Below are positions 28,596 to 36,455 of a stretch of DNA of 37,879 nucleotides, piece by piece. The position numbers were made by a program, and so were the translations under genes. Positions within the stretch are counted from its first letter, which is position 1; the number at the start of each line of letters is the position of its first letter. The notes beneath the pieces were generated by a model. The model did not search any database, was not told the DNA's origin, and was given only the letters and a program-made list of their open reading frames with translations. Source of the stretch: Gammaproteobacteria bacterium (lineage in GTDB: Bacteria > Pseudomonadota > Gammaproteobacteria > SZUA-229); the NCBI GenBank assembly GCA_015488885.1, contig WFMW01000065.1, forward strand, positions 1-37,879, in the 5' to 3' direction.

Positions 28596-28629
28596 TTTTA
28601 TGACACAACCAATTTTATGACACAACCAA
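28596..28629 (+). repeat. 17-bp tandem duplication over the glutaredoxin start
   Basis: TTTTATGACACAACCAA is present twice head to tail, at 28596-28612 and 28613-28629. Each copy contains the start codon and the first codons (Met-Thr-Gln-Pro) of the glutaredoxin. Because 17 is not a multiple of three, the first copy is out of frame. It encodes MTQPIL and stops at TGA 28618-28620, overlapping the true ATG at 28617 as ATGA. Confidence 0.9.
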
Positions 28630-28880
28630 AGATTATAATGTATTCCGGCCGCTTTTGCGGTTACTGTAAAGCGGCGGAACGTTTGCTACAGAGCAAAAAA
28701 CTTGACTATAAGTTAGTTAAAGTGGATGAAGATCCTGCTTTATTTGAGCATATGATGGAAATTACCGGTCGTCGTACCATCCCGCAAATTTTTATCGGGG
28801 AGTATCATGTAGGCGGCTTTGATGATCTGACTGCATTAAATAAAAATGGCAAACTTGATGCGCTATTAAATCCTTCCTGA
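28617..28880 (+). CDS. grxC: Glutaredoxin, GrxC type
   Basis: Glutathione-dependent thiol oxidoreductase of 87 residues. I choose the ATG at 28617 because the product then begins MTQPKIIMYSGRFCGYCKAA, matching GrxC. The open frame extends upstream from a GTG at 28542, but that part has no family match. The redox site is CGYC, a dithiol form with Gly where E. coli GrxC has Pro. The cis-Pro motif is RTIPQIFIG, followed by the glutathione-binding GGFDDL. It lies 104 bp after the DUF302 stop and upstream of cysG. Its start region has been duplicated, which creates a six-codon upstream reading frame coupled to it by ATGA. Confidence 0.92.
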   Translation: MTQPKIIMYSGRFCGYCKAAERLLQSKKLDYKLVKVDEDPALFEHMMEITGRRTIPQIFIGEYHVGGFDDLTALNKNGKLDALLNPS

Positions 28881-28882
28881 TC

Positions 28883-28912
28883 CAGCAACAGCAACAGCAA
28901 CAGCAACAGCAG
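28883..28912. repeat. Hexanucleotide repeat (CAGCAA)4-CAGCAG
   Basis: Four perfect CAGCAA units plus a variant lie just after the glutaredoxin stop and 57 bp before cysG. It is a simple sequence repeat that could vary by slippage. It is not within a promoter or coding sequence that I recognise. Confidence 0.85.
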
Positions 28913-28968
28913 ATATGAATGTCCTGTCTAGTCTGCCGGTTTTTTATACACGCAAAGGCTAAATAACG

Positions 28969-30396
28969 ATGCAGTATTTACCTATATTTCTACAGATTAA
29001 ACAACGCCACTGCCTGGTTGTAGGTGGTGGTAAAATTGCTGCCAGAAAAGTTGCATTATTGCAAAAAGCCCAGGCAGATGTAACCGTGGTTGCGCCACAA
29101 TTATGTGATGAGTTATCCAGCCTGTTTGCGGACAATCAGATTAGCTATCAGGCGCGTGAATTTGAGCCTGCTGATCTGGATGACTGTGTTCTGGTGATTG
29201 CTGCCACGGATAATACCGGGGTTAACGAGCAGGTTTCGCGTCTTGCTCAACAGCTAAAATTACCGGTTAATGTGGTGGATAACCCGGCCTTATGTAGTTT
29301 TATTATGCCTTCGATCATAGACCGGTCACCCGTGGTAATAGCGGTTTCTACCGGTGGGGCCTCACCGGTACTGGCACGCCTGATTCGTACCAAACTTGAA
29401 GGTAGCATACCGGCGGCTTATGGCCGTCTGGCAAAACTGGTTGAGGGGTTTCGCACAAAAGTAAAAACCACTTTTCCCGATGTGAGTTCACGGCGGAATT
29501 TCTGGGAAAAGATTCTTGTTGGCAGTGTGGCGGAACGGGTTTTCAGCGGCCATGAAGATGAAGCCCGGCAATTGCTGGATGCGGCGATTGATGAACAGGC
29601 AGTCACACCGGCAAGCAGTGGTGAAGTCTATCTGGTAGGTGCCGGCCCGGGCGATCCTGATTTACTCACTTTCCGCGCCCTGCGTTTAATGCAGCAGGCC
29701 GATGTGGTGGTGTATGACCGGCTGGTATCACCGGCTATTATGGAACTGGTGCGTCGCGATGCCGAAATCATCTATGTGGGCAAGGCGCGTAACCGGCACA
29801 CCATGGCACAGGAAAATATTAATCAGCTGCTGGTGAGGCTGGCTAAAGAGGGTAAACGTGTGCTGCGCTTAAAAGGCGGTGACCCGTTTATTTTTGGCCG
29901 CGGCGGTGAAGAGATTGAATTACTGGCACAGAATGGTGTGCCTTTTCAGGTCGTTCCCGGTATTACCGCTGCCAGCGGCTGTTCAACCTACGCGGGTATT
30001 CCATTGACGCATCGTGATTATGCACAGTCCTGTGTGTTTGTTACCGGTCACCTGAAAGATGGTTCGGTTGATCTCAACTGGCAGGCGCTGGCACAACCAC
30101 ACCAGACGGTAGTATTTTATATGGGGCTGCATGGTGCCCCCGCCTTATGTCGGGAAATGATGGCTCATGGTCTTCCAGCAACCACGCCGGTTGCACTGGT
30201 TGAGCAGGGCACAACACCCCAGCAGCGTGTCTATACCGCAACACTGGATACTTTACTGGAAGTGATTGCAAACAAACAGATAAAACCGCCTACCCTGATT
30301 ATTGTCGGGGAAGTGGTTCGCCTACGTGAGAAACTGACCTGGATGGAAGAGCGTTATATTGAAAATGCCGAGGGTGTGTTTGCCTATAAACAGTAG
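28969..30396 (+). CDS. cysG: Siroheme synthase CysG (trifunctional)
   Basis: Converts uroporphyrinogen III to siroheme, the cofactor of sulfite and nitrite reductases. The 475-residue protein is a full-length fusion. The N-terminal CysG-B half (to about 210) is the NAD-dependent precorrin-2 dehydrogenase/ferrochelatase, with [11 protein letters not shown] (NAD loop), D104, and S127 in [14 protein letters not shown], which aligns with the phosphorylated Ser128 of E. coli. The C-terminal CysG-A half is the SAM uroporphyrinogen methyltransferase, with [11 protein letters not shown] (224-234), YDRLVSP and [17 protein letters not shown]. It follows grxC by 88 bp. Siroheme fits the cysteine synthase in the window, but whether it serves assimilation or dissimilation is not decided by this sequence. 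Confidence 0.96.
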   Translation: MQYLPIFLQIKQRHCLVVGGGKIAARKVALLQKAQADVTVVAPQLCDELSSLFADNQISYQAREFEPADLDDCVLVIAATDNTGVNEQVSRLAQQLKLPVNVVDNPALCSFIMPSIIDRSPVVIAVSTGGASPVLARLIRTKLEGSIPAAYGRLAKLVEGFRTKVKTTFPDVSSRRNFWEKILVGSVAERVFSGHEDEARQLLDAAIDEQAVTPASSGEVYLVGAGPGDPDLLTFRALRLMQQADVVVYDRLVSPAIMELVRRDAEIIYVGKARNRHTMAQENINQLLVRLAKEGKRVLRLKGGDPFIFGRGGEEIELLAQNGVPFQVVPGITAASGCSTYAGIPLTHRDYAQSCVFVTGHLKDGSVDLNWQALAQPHQTVVFYMGLHGAPALCREMMAHGLPATTPVALVEQGTTPQQRVYTATLDTLLEVIANKQIKPPTLIIVGEVVRLREKLTWMEERYIENAEGVFAYKQ

Positions 30397-30410
30397 TCAG
30401 TCATATTTCA

Positions 30411-30465
30411 TCAATAACGGCTATCAACAACAGATCATCAACAACAGTTCGTCAATAACAGGTCG
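30411..30465. repeat. Degenerate 14-bp tandem repeat after cysG
   Basis: Units of the form TCAAYAACAGNTCR repeat at 30424-30437, 30438-30451 and 30452-30465, with a 13-bp variant at 30411-30423 and a decayed unit after 30466. It lies in the non-coding 3' region of cysG. The open frame over it has no features of a real gene. Confidence 0.65.
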
Positions 30466-30569
30466 TCAATATCCGAAGCTGTTCCAGGGGTGGCCGATAG
30501 TGAATCAAAAAAAGCAGGAGTCGGCCTTGGCTTTTCCACAAAAAAAATTCACTACCAGCCATATCATAA

Positions 30570-30601
30570 ACCGGGTAAACAGACTTTGTTATTTACCCGG
30601 T
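30570..30601. terminator. Bidirectional terminator between cysG and porin
   Basis: A perfect 10-bp stem, ACCGGGTAAA and TTTACCCGGT, with a 12-nt loop lies between the convergent cysG and porin genes, 10 bp past the porin stop. T-rich sequence (ATTTTCTTATT) follows on the plus strand; on the minus strand TTATGAT follows, which is weaker. Confidence 0.7.
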
Positions 30602-30610
30602 ATTTTCTTA

Positions 30611-31861
30611 TTACTGGCTAAATTTATAATCCAGCATGACCCAGAATACGTTCTTGTCAGTTGCCAGTTTAGTAGTATTGCCTTCAGCAACACTGTCACC
30701 GCCGCGGTAGATTGCGGCTTTTACCAGACCAGTTAGATGCTTAACGTTTGGAATACCTCTTTTATACAACAGGTCAAATTCAGTACCATAGTTAATGCTT
30801 TTTTCATCACTGGAAAAATCATGATAAATCGCTTTGGCGACGCCGAAAGTTTTGGTTTTATAGCCAAGCATCACATTTACATCAACCAGTCCTGCAGTAG
30901 GTGTTCCTAGAAATTCATCGGCCCAGCCGTTTTGTGCGTGCAGGGTGGCTAATGGGGTGCTAAAGGCGGTTTTATTGTCTGTGCCATTACTGCCACTTAA
31001 CAGTTCATACTGAACGCCAGCCAGTAGACTGGACATTTTCATCCCCAGTTTAAGATTAAAATAATCAGCATCTACATTGGGTTTACCCTGATTTTGTGTT
31101 TCCAGGGTAGGATCATTTTGGGTTGCATATTCAGCCCGATACTTAAATCCCATACCACTGGCAGCTATTTTACCAGTTGCAGCCAGACCAAAGGTATTGT
31201 GGACGGAACCAATCATATAGCCATATCCAGTTAATGTCAGCGCATCCATGACTTTATACCTGGCATGTAATAGTACGGTTTTGGTTGGATAATCACCTGA
31301 ATTGCTGGTTTTTACCGTATTAACCTGAGTAACATAAGCTGCCAGTAAGCTCAGGTTATCAATAGAGTGATCAACTAACGCATACGCATTAAAGGATTGC
31401 GGCATCTGACGCCAGTTAACCGAACCGATAAAACGCAGATTATCCAGATTAACAATTTGACGTCCAGCTCTAAACAGGGTTTTATTGTATTTAAAATCCA
31501 GATAGGACTGGGTGAGGCGCGTCTGCCCGGGGTCGGCGACAACCGAATTTCCGCTACGACCATTATCTGTACTATTGTAGTTATTGTTCAAGGCATGGAC
31601 ATCGGTCATCTGGGCATAGCCGGATAGCCAGTCGGTGCCAAACAGGTCGGCTTTTACGCCGATTGACAGACGATTAGTGAATGCATTGGCATTCGCTTTT
31701 GCATTGTCTTCATCCACTCTTTCATAACGTGGACGTAGCTCACCATTGACTTTTATGTTATTTAAAAATCCGCTGCCACTATCATTGGCCTGTACCGGCG
31801 ACATGGTAAAACTCATTAAAATGGCGCTTGCCAATGTGGTTTTCATTATGGTTTTCATCAT
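30611..31861 (-). CDS. Outer-membrane beta-barrel porin (Opr/alginate-export-like)
   Basis: Secreted beta-barrel of 416 residues. The signal peptide is MMKTIMKTTLASAILMSFTM and ends at SPVQA-N. After it come GELRPRYERVDEDNAKANANAFTNRLSIGVKADLFG and SYLDFKYNKTLFRAGRQIVNLDN, which is the style of porins annotated as Opr-type or alginate-export-like. The alternating hydrophobic strands with many Gly, Asn and aromatic residues fit a barrel. The chain ends YKFSQ rather than a terminal Phe, which is slightly unusual. Two adjacent ATGs (31861 and 31858) are possible; GAGGG lies upstream. The substrate is unknown. Transcription probably depends on the FNR-like palindrome at 31943-31962. Confidence 0.85.
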   Translation of the reverse strand: MMKTIMKTTLASAILMSFTMSPVQANDSGSGFLNNIKVNGELRPRYERVDEDNAKANANAFTNRLSIGVKADLFGTDWLSGYAQMTDVHALNNNYNSTDNGRSGNSVVADPGQTRLTQSYLDFKYNKTLFRAGRQIVNLDNLRFIGSVNWRQMPQSFNAYALVDHSIDNLSLLAAYVTQVNTVKTSNSGDYPTKTVLLHARYKVMDALTLTGYGYMIGSVHNTFGLAATGKIAASGMGFKYRAEYATQNDPTLETQNQGKPNVDADYFNLKLGMKMSSLLAGVQYELLSGSNGTDNKTAFSTPLATLHAQNGWADEFLGTPTAGLVDVNVMLGYKTKTFGVAKAIYHDFSSDEKSINYGTEFDLLYKRGIPNVKHLTGLVKAAIYRGGDSVAEGNTTKLATDKNVFWVMLDYKFSQ

Positions 31862-31918
31862 TTTTCCCTCATGGTTATTAAATGTGGTTATTAAAAAATT
31901 GTTACGTTTCGACAGACC

Positions 31919-31962
31919 ATAATAATTAATCAGACGGTAATTGATTTGACTTAGGTCAAATC
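31919..31962 (-). promoter_or_regulatory. Porin promoter with FNR/ANR/DNR-like box
   Basis: A perfect 8-bp palindrome, GATTTGAC-TTAG-GTCAAATC (31943-31962), contains TTGACTTAGGTCAA at 31946-31959, close to the FNR/ANR consensus TTGAT-N4-ATCAA. On the minus strand a TATTAT -10 hexamer lies at 31924-31919. This predicts a start near 31912 and centres the box at about -41, the class II activator position. The control of the porin by a CRP/FNR family protein is therefore inferred. Confidence 0.6.
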
Positions 31963-32143
31963 AGTTTAAAATATGCTAAATTACTTATATTGTTGGAATG
32001 TATCCAGTTTTTTAGTGATTAATATCAATATCCGGTGGTAAAATGTGCTGATTACGCCATAATACACCGCTCTTTTTTTATAATATGTCGCATAATTTGT
32101 TATAGTTAGGCGACCTTGGTTTTACTTAAAGTGATCGAGAACA

Positions 32144-32851
32144 ATGATTAATATTCGAATACCTGTTATCAGTTTTTTAATTTTGGGTAGTACCGTGTTG
32201 TTTGGCGTACTAACCAGTGAACCTGCTTTTGCCGCAACGGTACGCTATGTCAGTGATCAGTTAACTATTCCCATGCGTTCAGGTGCCTCAACGCAGTATC
32301 GTATTATAAAGTTTATCTACAGTGGTACGGCATTAACGGTAACGGATACTTCGGATGATGGTAAATATCTGCATGTCACCACACCAAAAGGACTGTCCGG
32401 CTGGGTTGAAGTAAAAAAAGTGATGGCTCAGCCTAGTGCGCGTGCCCGCATTGTCACCTTAAATAAAAAGATGGGTCAATATGCAGAAACCGTCGCCCAG
32501 CTGAAAAAAAATATTGCCGATCTGAATGCGAAGAATCGTCAGCTAAGCAGTCAGTATAAGGGGCTTGAAAGTGATAAGCAGACGCTGGCTAATGCTTATG
32601 ATGATTTAAAAGTAAAAGCTTCCAACCCGCTGGCGATTGCGCGAAAAAACAAACAGTTGCAACGTGATCTTGATCAGGCACAGGCTACTGCGGCGCATTT
32701 TGAACAGGAAAATCAGCACCTGCGCGATAATGTCATGCAGACCTGGTTCCTCATCGGCGCGGGTGTGTCACTGGGCAGTCTGTTATTGGGGTTGATTATT
32801 ACCCGGATTAACTGGCGTCGAAAACGCAATAGCTGGGGCGACAGTTTTTAA
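32144..32851 (+). CDS. SH3-domain membrane protein (YgiM-like, TIGR04211 type)
   Basis: A 235-residue envelope protein. It has an N-terminal signal peptide (about 1-30, ending AFAAT), a bacterial SH3 domain (about 31-100, VRYVSDQLTIPMRSGASTQY through GLSGWVEVKKVM), a coiled coil (about 108-195) and a C-terminal TM helix (about 200-222) followed by a basic tail. This is the layout of E. coli YgiM and the TIGR04211 family; the role is not established and is presumed to involve the cell envelope. A TATAAT at 32079-32084 is a possible -10 element. Its TAA stop overlaps the convergent senA stop by 4 bp (32848-32851). It is not obviously linked to selenoneine synthesis. Confidence 0.85.
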   Translation: MINIRIPVISFLILGSTVLFGVLTSEPAFAATVRYVSDQLTIPMRSGASTQYRIIKFIYSGTALTVTDTSDDGKYLHVTTPKGLSGWVEVKKVMAQPSARARIVTLNKKMGQYAETVAQLKKNIADLNAKNRQLSSQYKGLESDKQTLANAYDDLKVKASNPLAIARKNKQLQRDLDQAQATAAHFEQENQHLRDNVMQTWFLIGAGVSLGSLLLGLIITRINWRRKRNSWGDSF

Positions 32852-34143
32852 GCTGAAGTCAGTCGGCAGCTTCTGAATCCGGCAAATACATCATTTCTGT
32901 CGGCACCATAATAATTGCGCCAGGTGTTGCGTATCATCCGTGAGCGTGTTGGCCAGGCGCCACCACGCAGGACTCTGGTTTTGCCAAATAAAGGCTGTGA
33001 ATAATCTGCGTACATATCCGGGGTGAAGCCGGGGTAGGGCTGGAAGGTATCTGCGGTCCATTCCCATACATTGCCCAGCATTTGCCGGCAGCCAAAATAG
33101 CTGTCACTGGCAGGCAGCGCGCCGACATCAATGGTTGCCATGGCTCGACCATCCATATTGACGGTATCAGTTGCAGGCGGGGTATCACCCCAGGGCCAGG
33201 TGGATGTTGCATCGCTATCAGCGGAAGCGGATGCCGCCCGTTCCCATTCAGCTTCCGTAGGCAGGCGCCGGTTGGCCCAGCGGCACCAGGCACTGGCTTC
33301 ATACCAGTTGACATGTACCACCGCAGCGTGGGGGCGCATGGCTTCCCAGTGGTCGAAGTTTTTGATTAACCATTTTCCGTTGCTGGCTTTTTTCCAGCCG
33401 TTCGGGCCGCTGATATGGTTATGTTGCAGCCATGCCCAGCCTTCCTCATCCCAGAACGGGCGCTGCTGGTATCCCCCGTCGTCAACAAATTCGGCGAACT
33501 GTTGATAACTGGTCGCGCCACGGGCGATACTAAATGCTTGCAGGGTGACCGGATGCTGCCATTTTTCATTATCAAAACAGAAACCATTGTGCGGTTTTGT
33601 GCCCAGCATAAAGTTACCGCCCGGAATTGTCACATCACCATCCAGCGGGCCGGCGTGGTAGGCTTCATTATCGATGACTGCATTGGCAAAAACGGGGGCA
33701 GGGTAGTTCAGGGTGCGTCGGGTATAGGTGAAAGCTTCAGTATGCATGTCTTCATGAAACAGGGCGTAACGGGTAAGGTAGATATCTTCATCGCTCAGGG
33801 CACCGGTCTGTAAACGTTCAATAACCGCCTGTTGTACCTGCTGCATATAATTTCTGGTTTCGCCTGGCGATAATAAAGGCAGCTGCCAGCGGTCATTATG
33901 AGCAATATGGATAGAATCATAAAGTTCATCGGCATGGCTTATTACGGGCCTGCGTTTATCGCGGTGACGTAACAGCCAGAACTCATAAAAATAGGCGACA
34001 TGACCAATTTCCCACAATAGCGGATTAACAATAGCCAGTTGCGGTCCCATCAATTGATCATGGTTCAGGCCTTCAATCAGTTCGAAGGTGCGTTGGCGGC
34101 TGTCATTCAGGTCGCTGATTAATGGCTCAATGATTGTTTGCAT
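32848..34143 (-). CDS. senA: Selenoneine synthase SenA (EgtB-like non-haem iron enzyme)
   Basis: Probable SenA. It joins a selenosugar to hercynine in an O2-dependent reaction at a non-haem iron centre, on the way to selenoneine. The 431-residue protein has an N-terminal DinB-like domain with the three-His iron site H48, H130 and H134 (motif HEDMHTEAF; E136 next to it). A C-terminal FGE-sulfatase/C-type-lectin-like domain (about 170-430) has RLPTEAEWERA, MLGNVWEWTAD and VLRGGAWPTR. The end, NTWRNYYGADRNDVFAGFRSC, matches the C-terminal signature of the EgtB-related group to which SenA belongs. EgtB itself would use gamma-glutamylcysteine or cysteine. The divergent SenB-type gene 84 bp away decides in favour of SenA. 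The ATG at 34143 gives the usual N-terminus. Confidence 0.85.
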   Translation of the reverse strand: MQTIIEPLISDLNDSRQRTFELIEGLNHDQLMGPQLAIVNPLLWEIGHVAYFYEFWLLRHRDKRRPVISHADELYDSIHIAHNDRWQLPLLSPGETRNYMQQVQQAVIERLQTGALSDEDIYLTRYALFHEDMHTEAFTYTRRTLNYPAPVFANAVIDNEAYHAGPLDGDVTIPGGNFMLGTKPHNGFCFDNEKWQHPVTLQAFSIARGATSYQQFAEFVDDGGYQQRPFWDEEGWAWLQHNHISGPNGWKKASNGKWLIKNFDHWEAMRPHAAVVHVNWYEASAWCRWANRRLPTEAEWERAASASADSDATSTWPWGDTPPATDTVNMDGRAMATIDVGALPASDSYFGCRQMLGNVWEWTADTFQPYPGFTPDMYADYSQPLFGKTRVLRGGAWPTRSRMIRNTWRNYYGADRNDVFAGFRSCRLTSA

Positions 34144-34227
34144 GGTTGCTTGAGTAGTCGGTTAAAAGAATGACCTGGCAGTGGTGTATAGCAGGCATAA
34201 AGGTTACTTTTTCGGTTATTATACGCT
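34144..34227. promoter_or_regulatory. Shared senA/senB divergent promoter region
   Basis: Only 84 bp separates the two start codons. On the plus strand TATTAT at 34217-34222 lies 5 bp before the senB ATG; if it is the -10 element, transcription would begin at or next to the start codon and senB would be leaderless. On the minus strand TATACA (about 34185-34190) is a possible senA -10. Neither has a strong -35. Confidence 0.3.
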
Positions 34228-35202
34228 ATGCATATTGGAATCATAACACCTGCTGCAGCAAAATCCCTGAACGGAAACCGTGCCACTGCGCAACGCTGGG
34301 CGGGTATTTTACGTCAGCTCGGCCACAAGGTGAGCATTGCAGTAAACTGGCAGGGTTGCCATTACGATATGATGCTGGCCTTGCATGCCTGGCGTAGCGC
34401 AGAGGCGATTGCCGGTTTCCGGGCGCGGTTTCCCGCGCAGCCATTAATTGTGGCCTTAACCGGTACCGATCTGTACCGTTTTATGTATAGCCATCCACAG
34501 ACTACCCTGCGTTCGATTGAACTGGCTGATTATCTGGTGGTATTGCATGACCGGGCAATACGTATTATTCCCCCGGCATCACAGGCCAGGGTAAGAGTGA
34601 TTTACCAGTCAGCACAGGCATTACCGGCACCGTCCAGGCGTTCGGTACGATCCTTTGATATTTGCGTAGCCGGGCATTTGCGTGATGAAAAAGACCCCTT
34701 GCGCACCGCTTACGCAGTACGTGACCTGCCTGCCGACAGCCGTATTCGGGTGTTGCATTTTGGCAAGGTACATAATGAAAAATGGGCAGCTCGCGCCGAA
34801 CATGAAATGCATATCAACCCGCGCTATCACTGGTTTGGCGAAGTCCCACACTGGCAGGTGAGGCGGGCATATGGTCGCTGTCATCTTATGGTGCTGTCAT
34901 CGCTGATGGAAGGCGGGGCGAATGTAATCTCGGAAGCCTGTGTCGCGGGTTTGCCGGTAATTGCCTCAGATATTGATGGTTCGGTGGGGCTGCTGGGTGA
35001 GGATTATATCGGCTATTATCCGGTGGAAGACACCACCGCATTGCGTGCCCTGCTGCTAAAGGCAGAAGGTTTACCATCAGCCGGGCAGGGTGATTATCTA
35101 CGGACTCTGCAAGCCATGTGTCAGCAACGGGCGGGGGTGTTCACGCTACAGGCCGAAACCCAACGCTGGGCGGATTTACTGGCCGAAACAGGCTTGTCCT
35201 GA
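34228..35202 (+). CDS. senB: Selenosugar synthase SenB (TIGR04348-type glycosyltransferase)
   Basis: GT-B fold glycosyltransferase of 324 residues. It matches the TIGR04348 family, which was identified as SenB: it makes a C-Se bond by joining selenophosphate to a UDP-sugar. The N-terminal IGIITPAAAKSLNGNRATAQRW and GHKVSIAV are typical; then come DMMLALHAWRSAEAI, LTGTDLYR and a late SSLMEGGANVISEACVAGLPV. In the last, E228 and E236 form the E-x7-E nucleotide-sugar motif. There is no signal or membrane segment, so it is cytoplasmic. It is divergent from senA across 84 bp. The substrates are assigned from family knowledge, not from the sequence alone. The selenophosphate donor enzyme (SenC/SelD) is not in this window. 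Confidence 0.87.
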   Translation: MHIGIITPAAAKSLNGNRATAQRWAGILRQLGHKVSIAVNWQGCHYDMMLALHAWRSAEAIAGFRARFPAQPLIVALTGTDLYRFMYSHPQTTLRSIELADYLVVLHDRAIRIIPPASQARVRVIYQSAQALPAPSRRSVRSFDICVAGHLRDEKDPLRTAYAVRDLPADSRIRVLHFGKVHNEKWAARAEHEMHINPRYHWFGEVPHWQVRRAYGRCHLMVLSSLMEGGANVISEACVAGLPVIASDIDGSVGLLGEDYIGYYPVEDTTALRALLLKAEGLPSAGQGDYLRTLQAMCQQRAGVFTLQAETQRWADLLAETGLS

Positions 35203-35222
35203 ATCGTTTACACAGGCATAGA

Positions 35223-36155
35223 CTATTTTTTTTCCGGTATCTGCTCGGCAATGGCGGTGGTGTTTCTGCCCGCCTGTTTTGCGGCATAGACGGCACTGTC
35301 AGCACGTTCAAAAAAGGCCTGTGCCGTTTCATCCGGTAATAAAGTTGCCACCCCCAGGCTCACAGTGGTATGAATTTTTATGCTGTTTATCTGCCGGATG
35401 GCCTCAATATTTTTACGGATACGTTCCGCCAGTAAATGGGCGCCATTGGATACGGTCTGGCTGGTTAAGACAACAAATTCTTCACCACCAAAACGAAACA
35501 GCAAATCACTACCGCGAATGGTAGTATTGATGGTATCGGCAATGGTTTTTAATACGGCATCGCCATAAGCGTGGCCATAGGTATCATTGAACTGCTTGAA
35601 ATTATCCGCATCAAGAATAAGCATGGACAGGGGAGATTGCTTACGGTGTGCCAGTTCCACTTCACGCTGTAAAGTGATATCCATGGTGCGTCGATTCTGC
35701 ACCCCGGTTAACGCGTCATACGAAGCCATTTCCATTGCATGTTGATAATCAAGGGCATTATGCAGTGGATAAACCAGTGCGCTTAACATGTTTTCCAGCA
35801 GTTCTATTTCCTTGCTGGAAAAAGTCCTGTCCCGATAAAAATGCACACTGCCAAGGTTAGTCTGTTCCAGCTTTAAATCATAGGTTGCGCGGTGGGTACT
35901 CAGGGTGCCAATCTTACGGTTAACTTTTTCATCCGGCGACTGATAATCCAGCCCATCCAGTTTTATGTATTTAGTCAGTTTGTCGGCAAACAGCTCAATC
36001 AGTTTAGTCTGTTCTAATGTGGTCTGTAAGACACTGGTTAATTCCTGCACCCGGGCATTCATCGATTGCGTAAATGGCGCTGCAACCGTTCGGTGCAGAT
36101 GATAAGGTTTTACCAGTGAAAGATGGCTGGACTGAAATGAACTCATAGTTTGCAT
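35223..36155 (-). CDS. Diguanylate cyclase (GGDEF domain)
   Basis: Makes the second messenger cyclic di-GMP from GTP. The 310-residue soluble protein has an N-terminal GAF-like region (about 35-135, no clear ligand motif) and a C-terminal GGDEF domain (about 142-308). The active site is GGEEF at 223-227 (LLFRFGGEEFVVL), so it is predicted to be active. The product-inhibition I-site RxxD is intact as R214-GS-D217, five residues before GGEEF. The ATG at 36155 has AGGA 8 nt upstream; an ATG three codons later is also possible. It is convergent with senB. Raised cyclic di-GMP would fit the downstream surface-protein genes, but no direct link is seen. Confidence 0.94.
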   Translation of the reverse strand: MQTMSSFQSSHLSLVKPYHLHRTVAAPFTQSMNARVQELTSVLQTTLEQTKLIELFADKLTKYIKLDGLDYQSPDEKVNRKIGTLSTHRATYDLKLEQTNLGSVHFYRDRTFSSKEIELLENMLSALVYPLHNALDYQHAMEMASYDALTGVQNRRTMDITLQREVELAHRKQSPLSMLILDADNFKQFNDTYGHAYGDAVLKTIADTINTTIRGSDLLFRFGGEEFVVLTSQTVSNGAHLLAERIRKNIEAIRQINSIKIHTTVSLGVATLLPDETAQAFFERADSAVYAAKQAGRNTTAIAEQIPEKK

Positions 36156-36299
36156 AATTATTATCCTGATCGGTAGCGTGACTGACAGTGTTACCGGTTA
36201 ATTAAGCGAAACCCGTGCCAGTTTTTATATTTATATAAAAAACAATTAGTTATAGTGTTATATTGTTAATATGCCGAAATTTTGTCGTCATTTACCGGT

Positions 36300-36328
36300 A
36301 CTATATTGCCGCTTGGCGGCAATATAGT
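36300..36328. repeat. Perfect 13-bp hairpin without T-run
   Basis: ACTATATTGCCGC, loop TTG, then the exact complement GCGGCAATATAGT. It has no following T-run on the plus strand and lies 145 bp upstream of the diguanylate cyclase start. It could be a terminator read in the minus direction from the exosortase-substrate genes, an RNA structure or an operator. Confidence 0.6.
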
Positions 36329-36402
36329 GTTGTGCTATGGGTACCGACGCAGAGTGTAAGAGCAGAAATTGTTGGAAGGGGCGGGTTTTGATAACAGATA
36401 TT

Positions 36403-36429
36403 AAAAAGCCTCACACTGTGAGGCTTTTT
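36403..36429. terminator. Rho-independent terminator, bidirectional
   Basis: A perfect 12-bp stem, AAAAAGCCTCAC and GTGAGGCTTTTT, around a 3-nt loop, with T-run and A-run symmetry, lies 27 bp beyond the stop of the exosortase-substrate gene on the minus strand. It is a strong intrinsic terminator in both directions. Confidence 0.85.
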
Positions 36430-36455
36430 AAAAAATTTAATTAAACGCTTTTGAG

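Larger units (their letters stand above)
36156..36455. other. 300-bp intergenic region with two hairpins
   Basis: Contains the presumed promoter of the diguanylate cyclase (left part, AT-rich), the 13-bp perfect hairpin at 36300-36328 and the terminator at 36403-36429, both listed separately. No open frame of interest is seen. Confidence 0.6.

Noticed and set aside
28883-28912. CAGCAA repeat as a phase-variation switch
   Set aside because: It lies between genes, outside any promoter or coding frame I can recognise, so a switching role is not supported.
32848-34143. Ergothioneine synthase EgtB
   Set aside because: The fold and iron site also fit EgtB, but no egtA, egtC, egtD or egtE gene is present and the divergent neighbour is SenB-type, so SenA is preferred.
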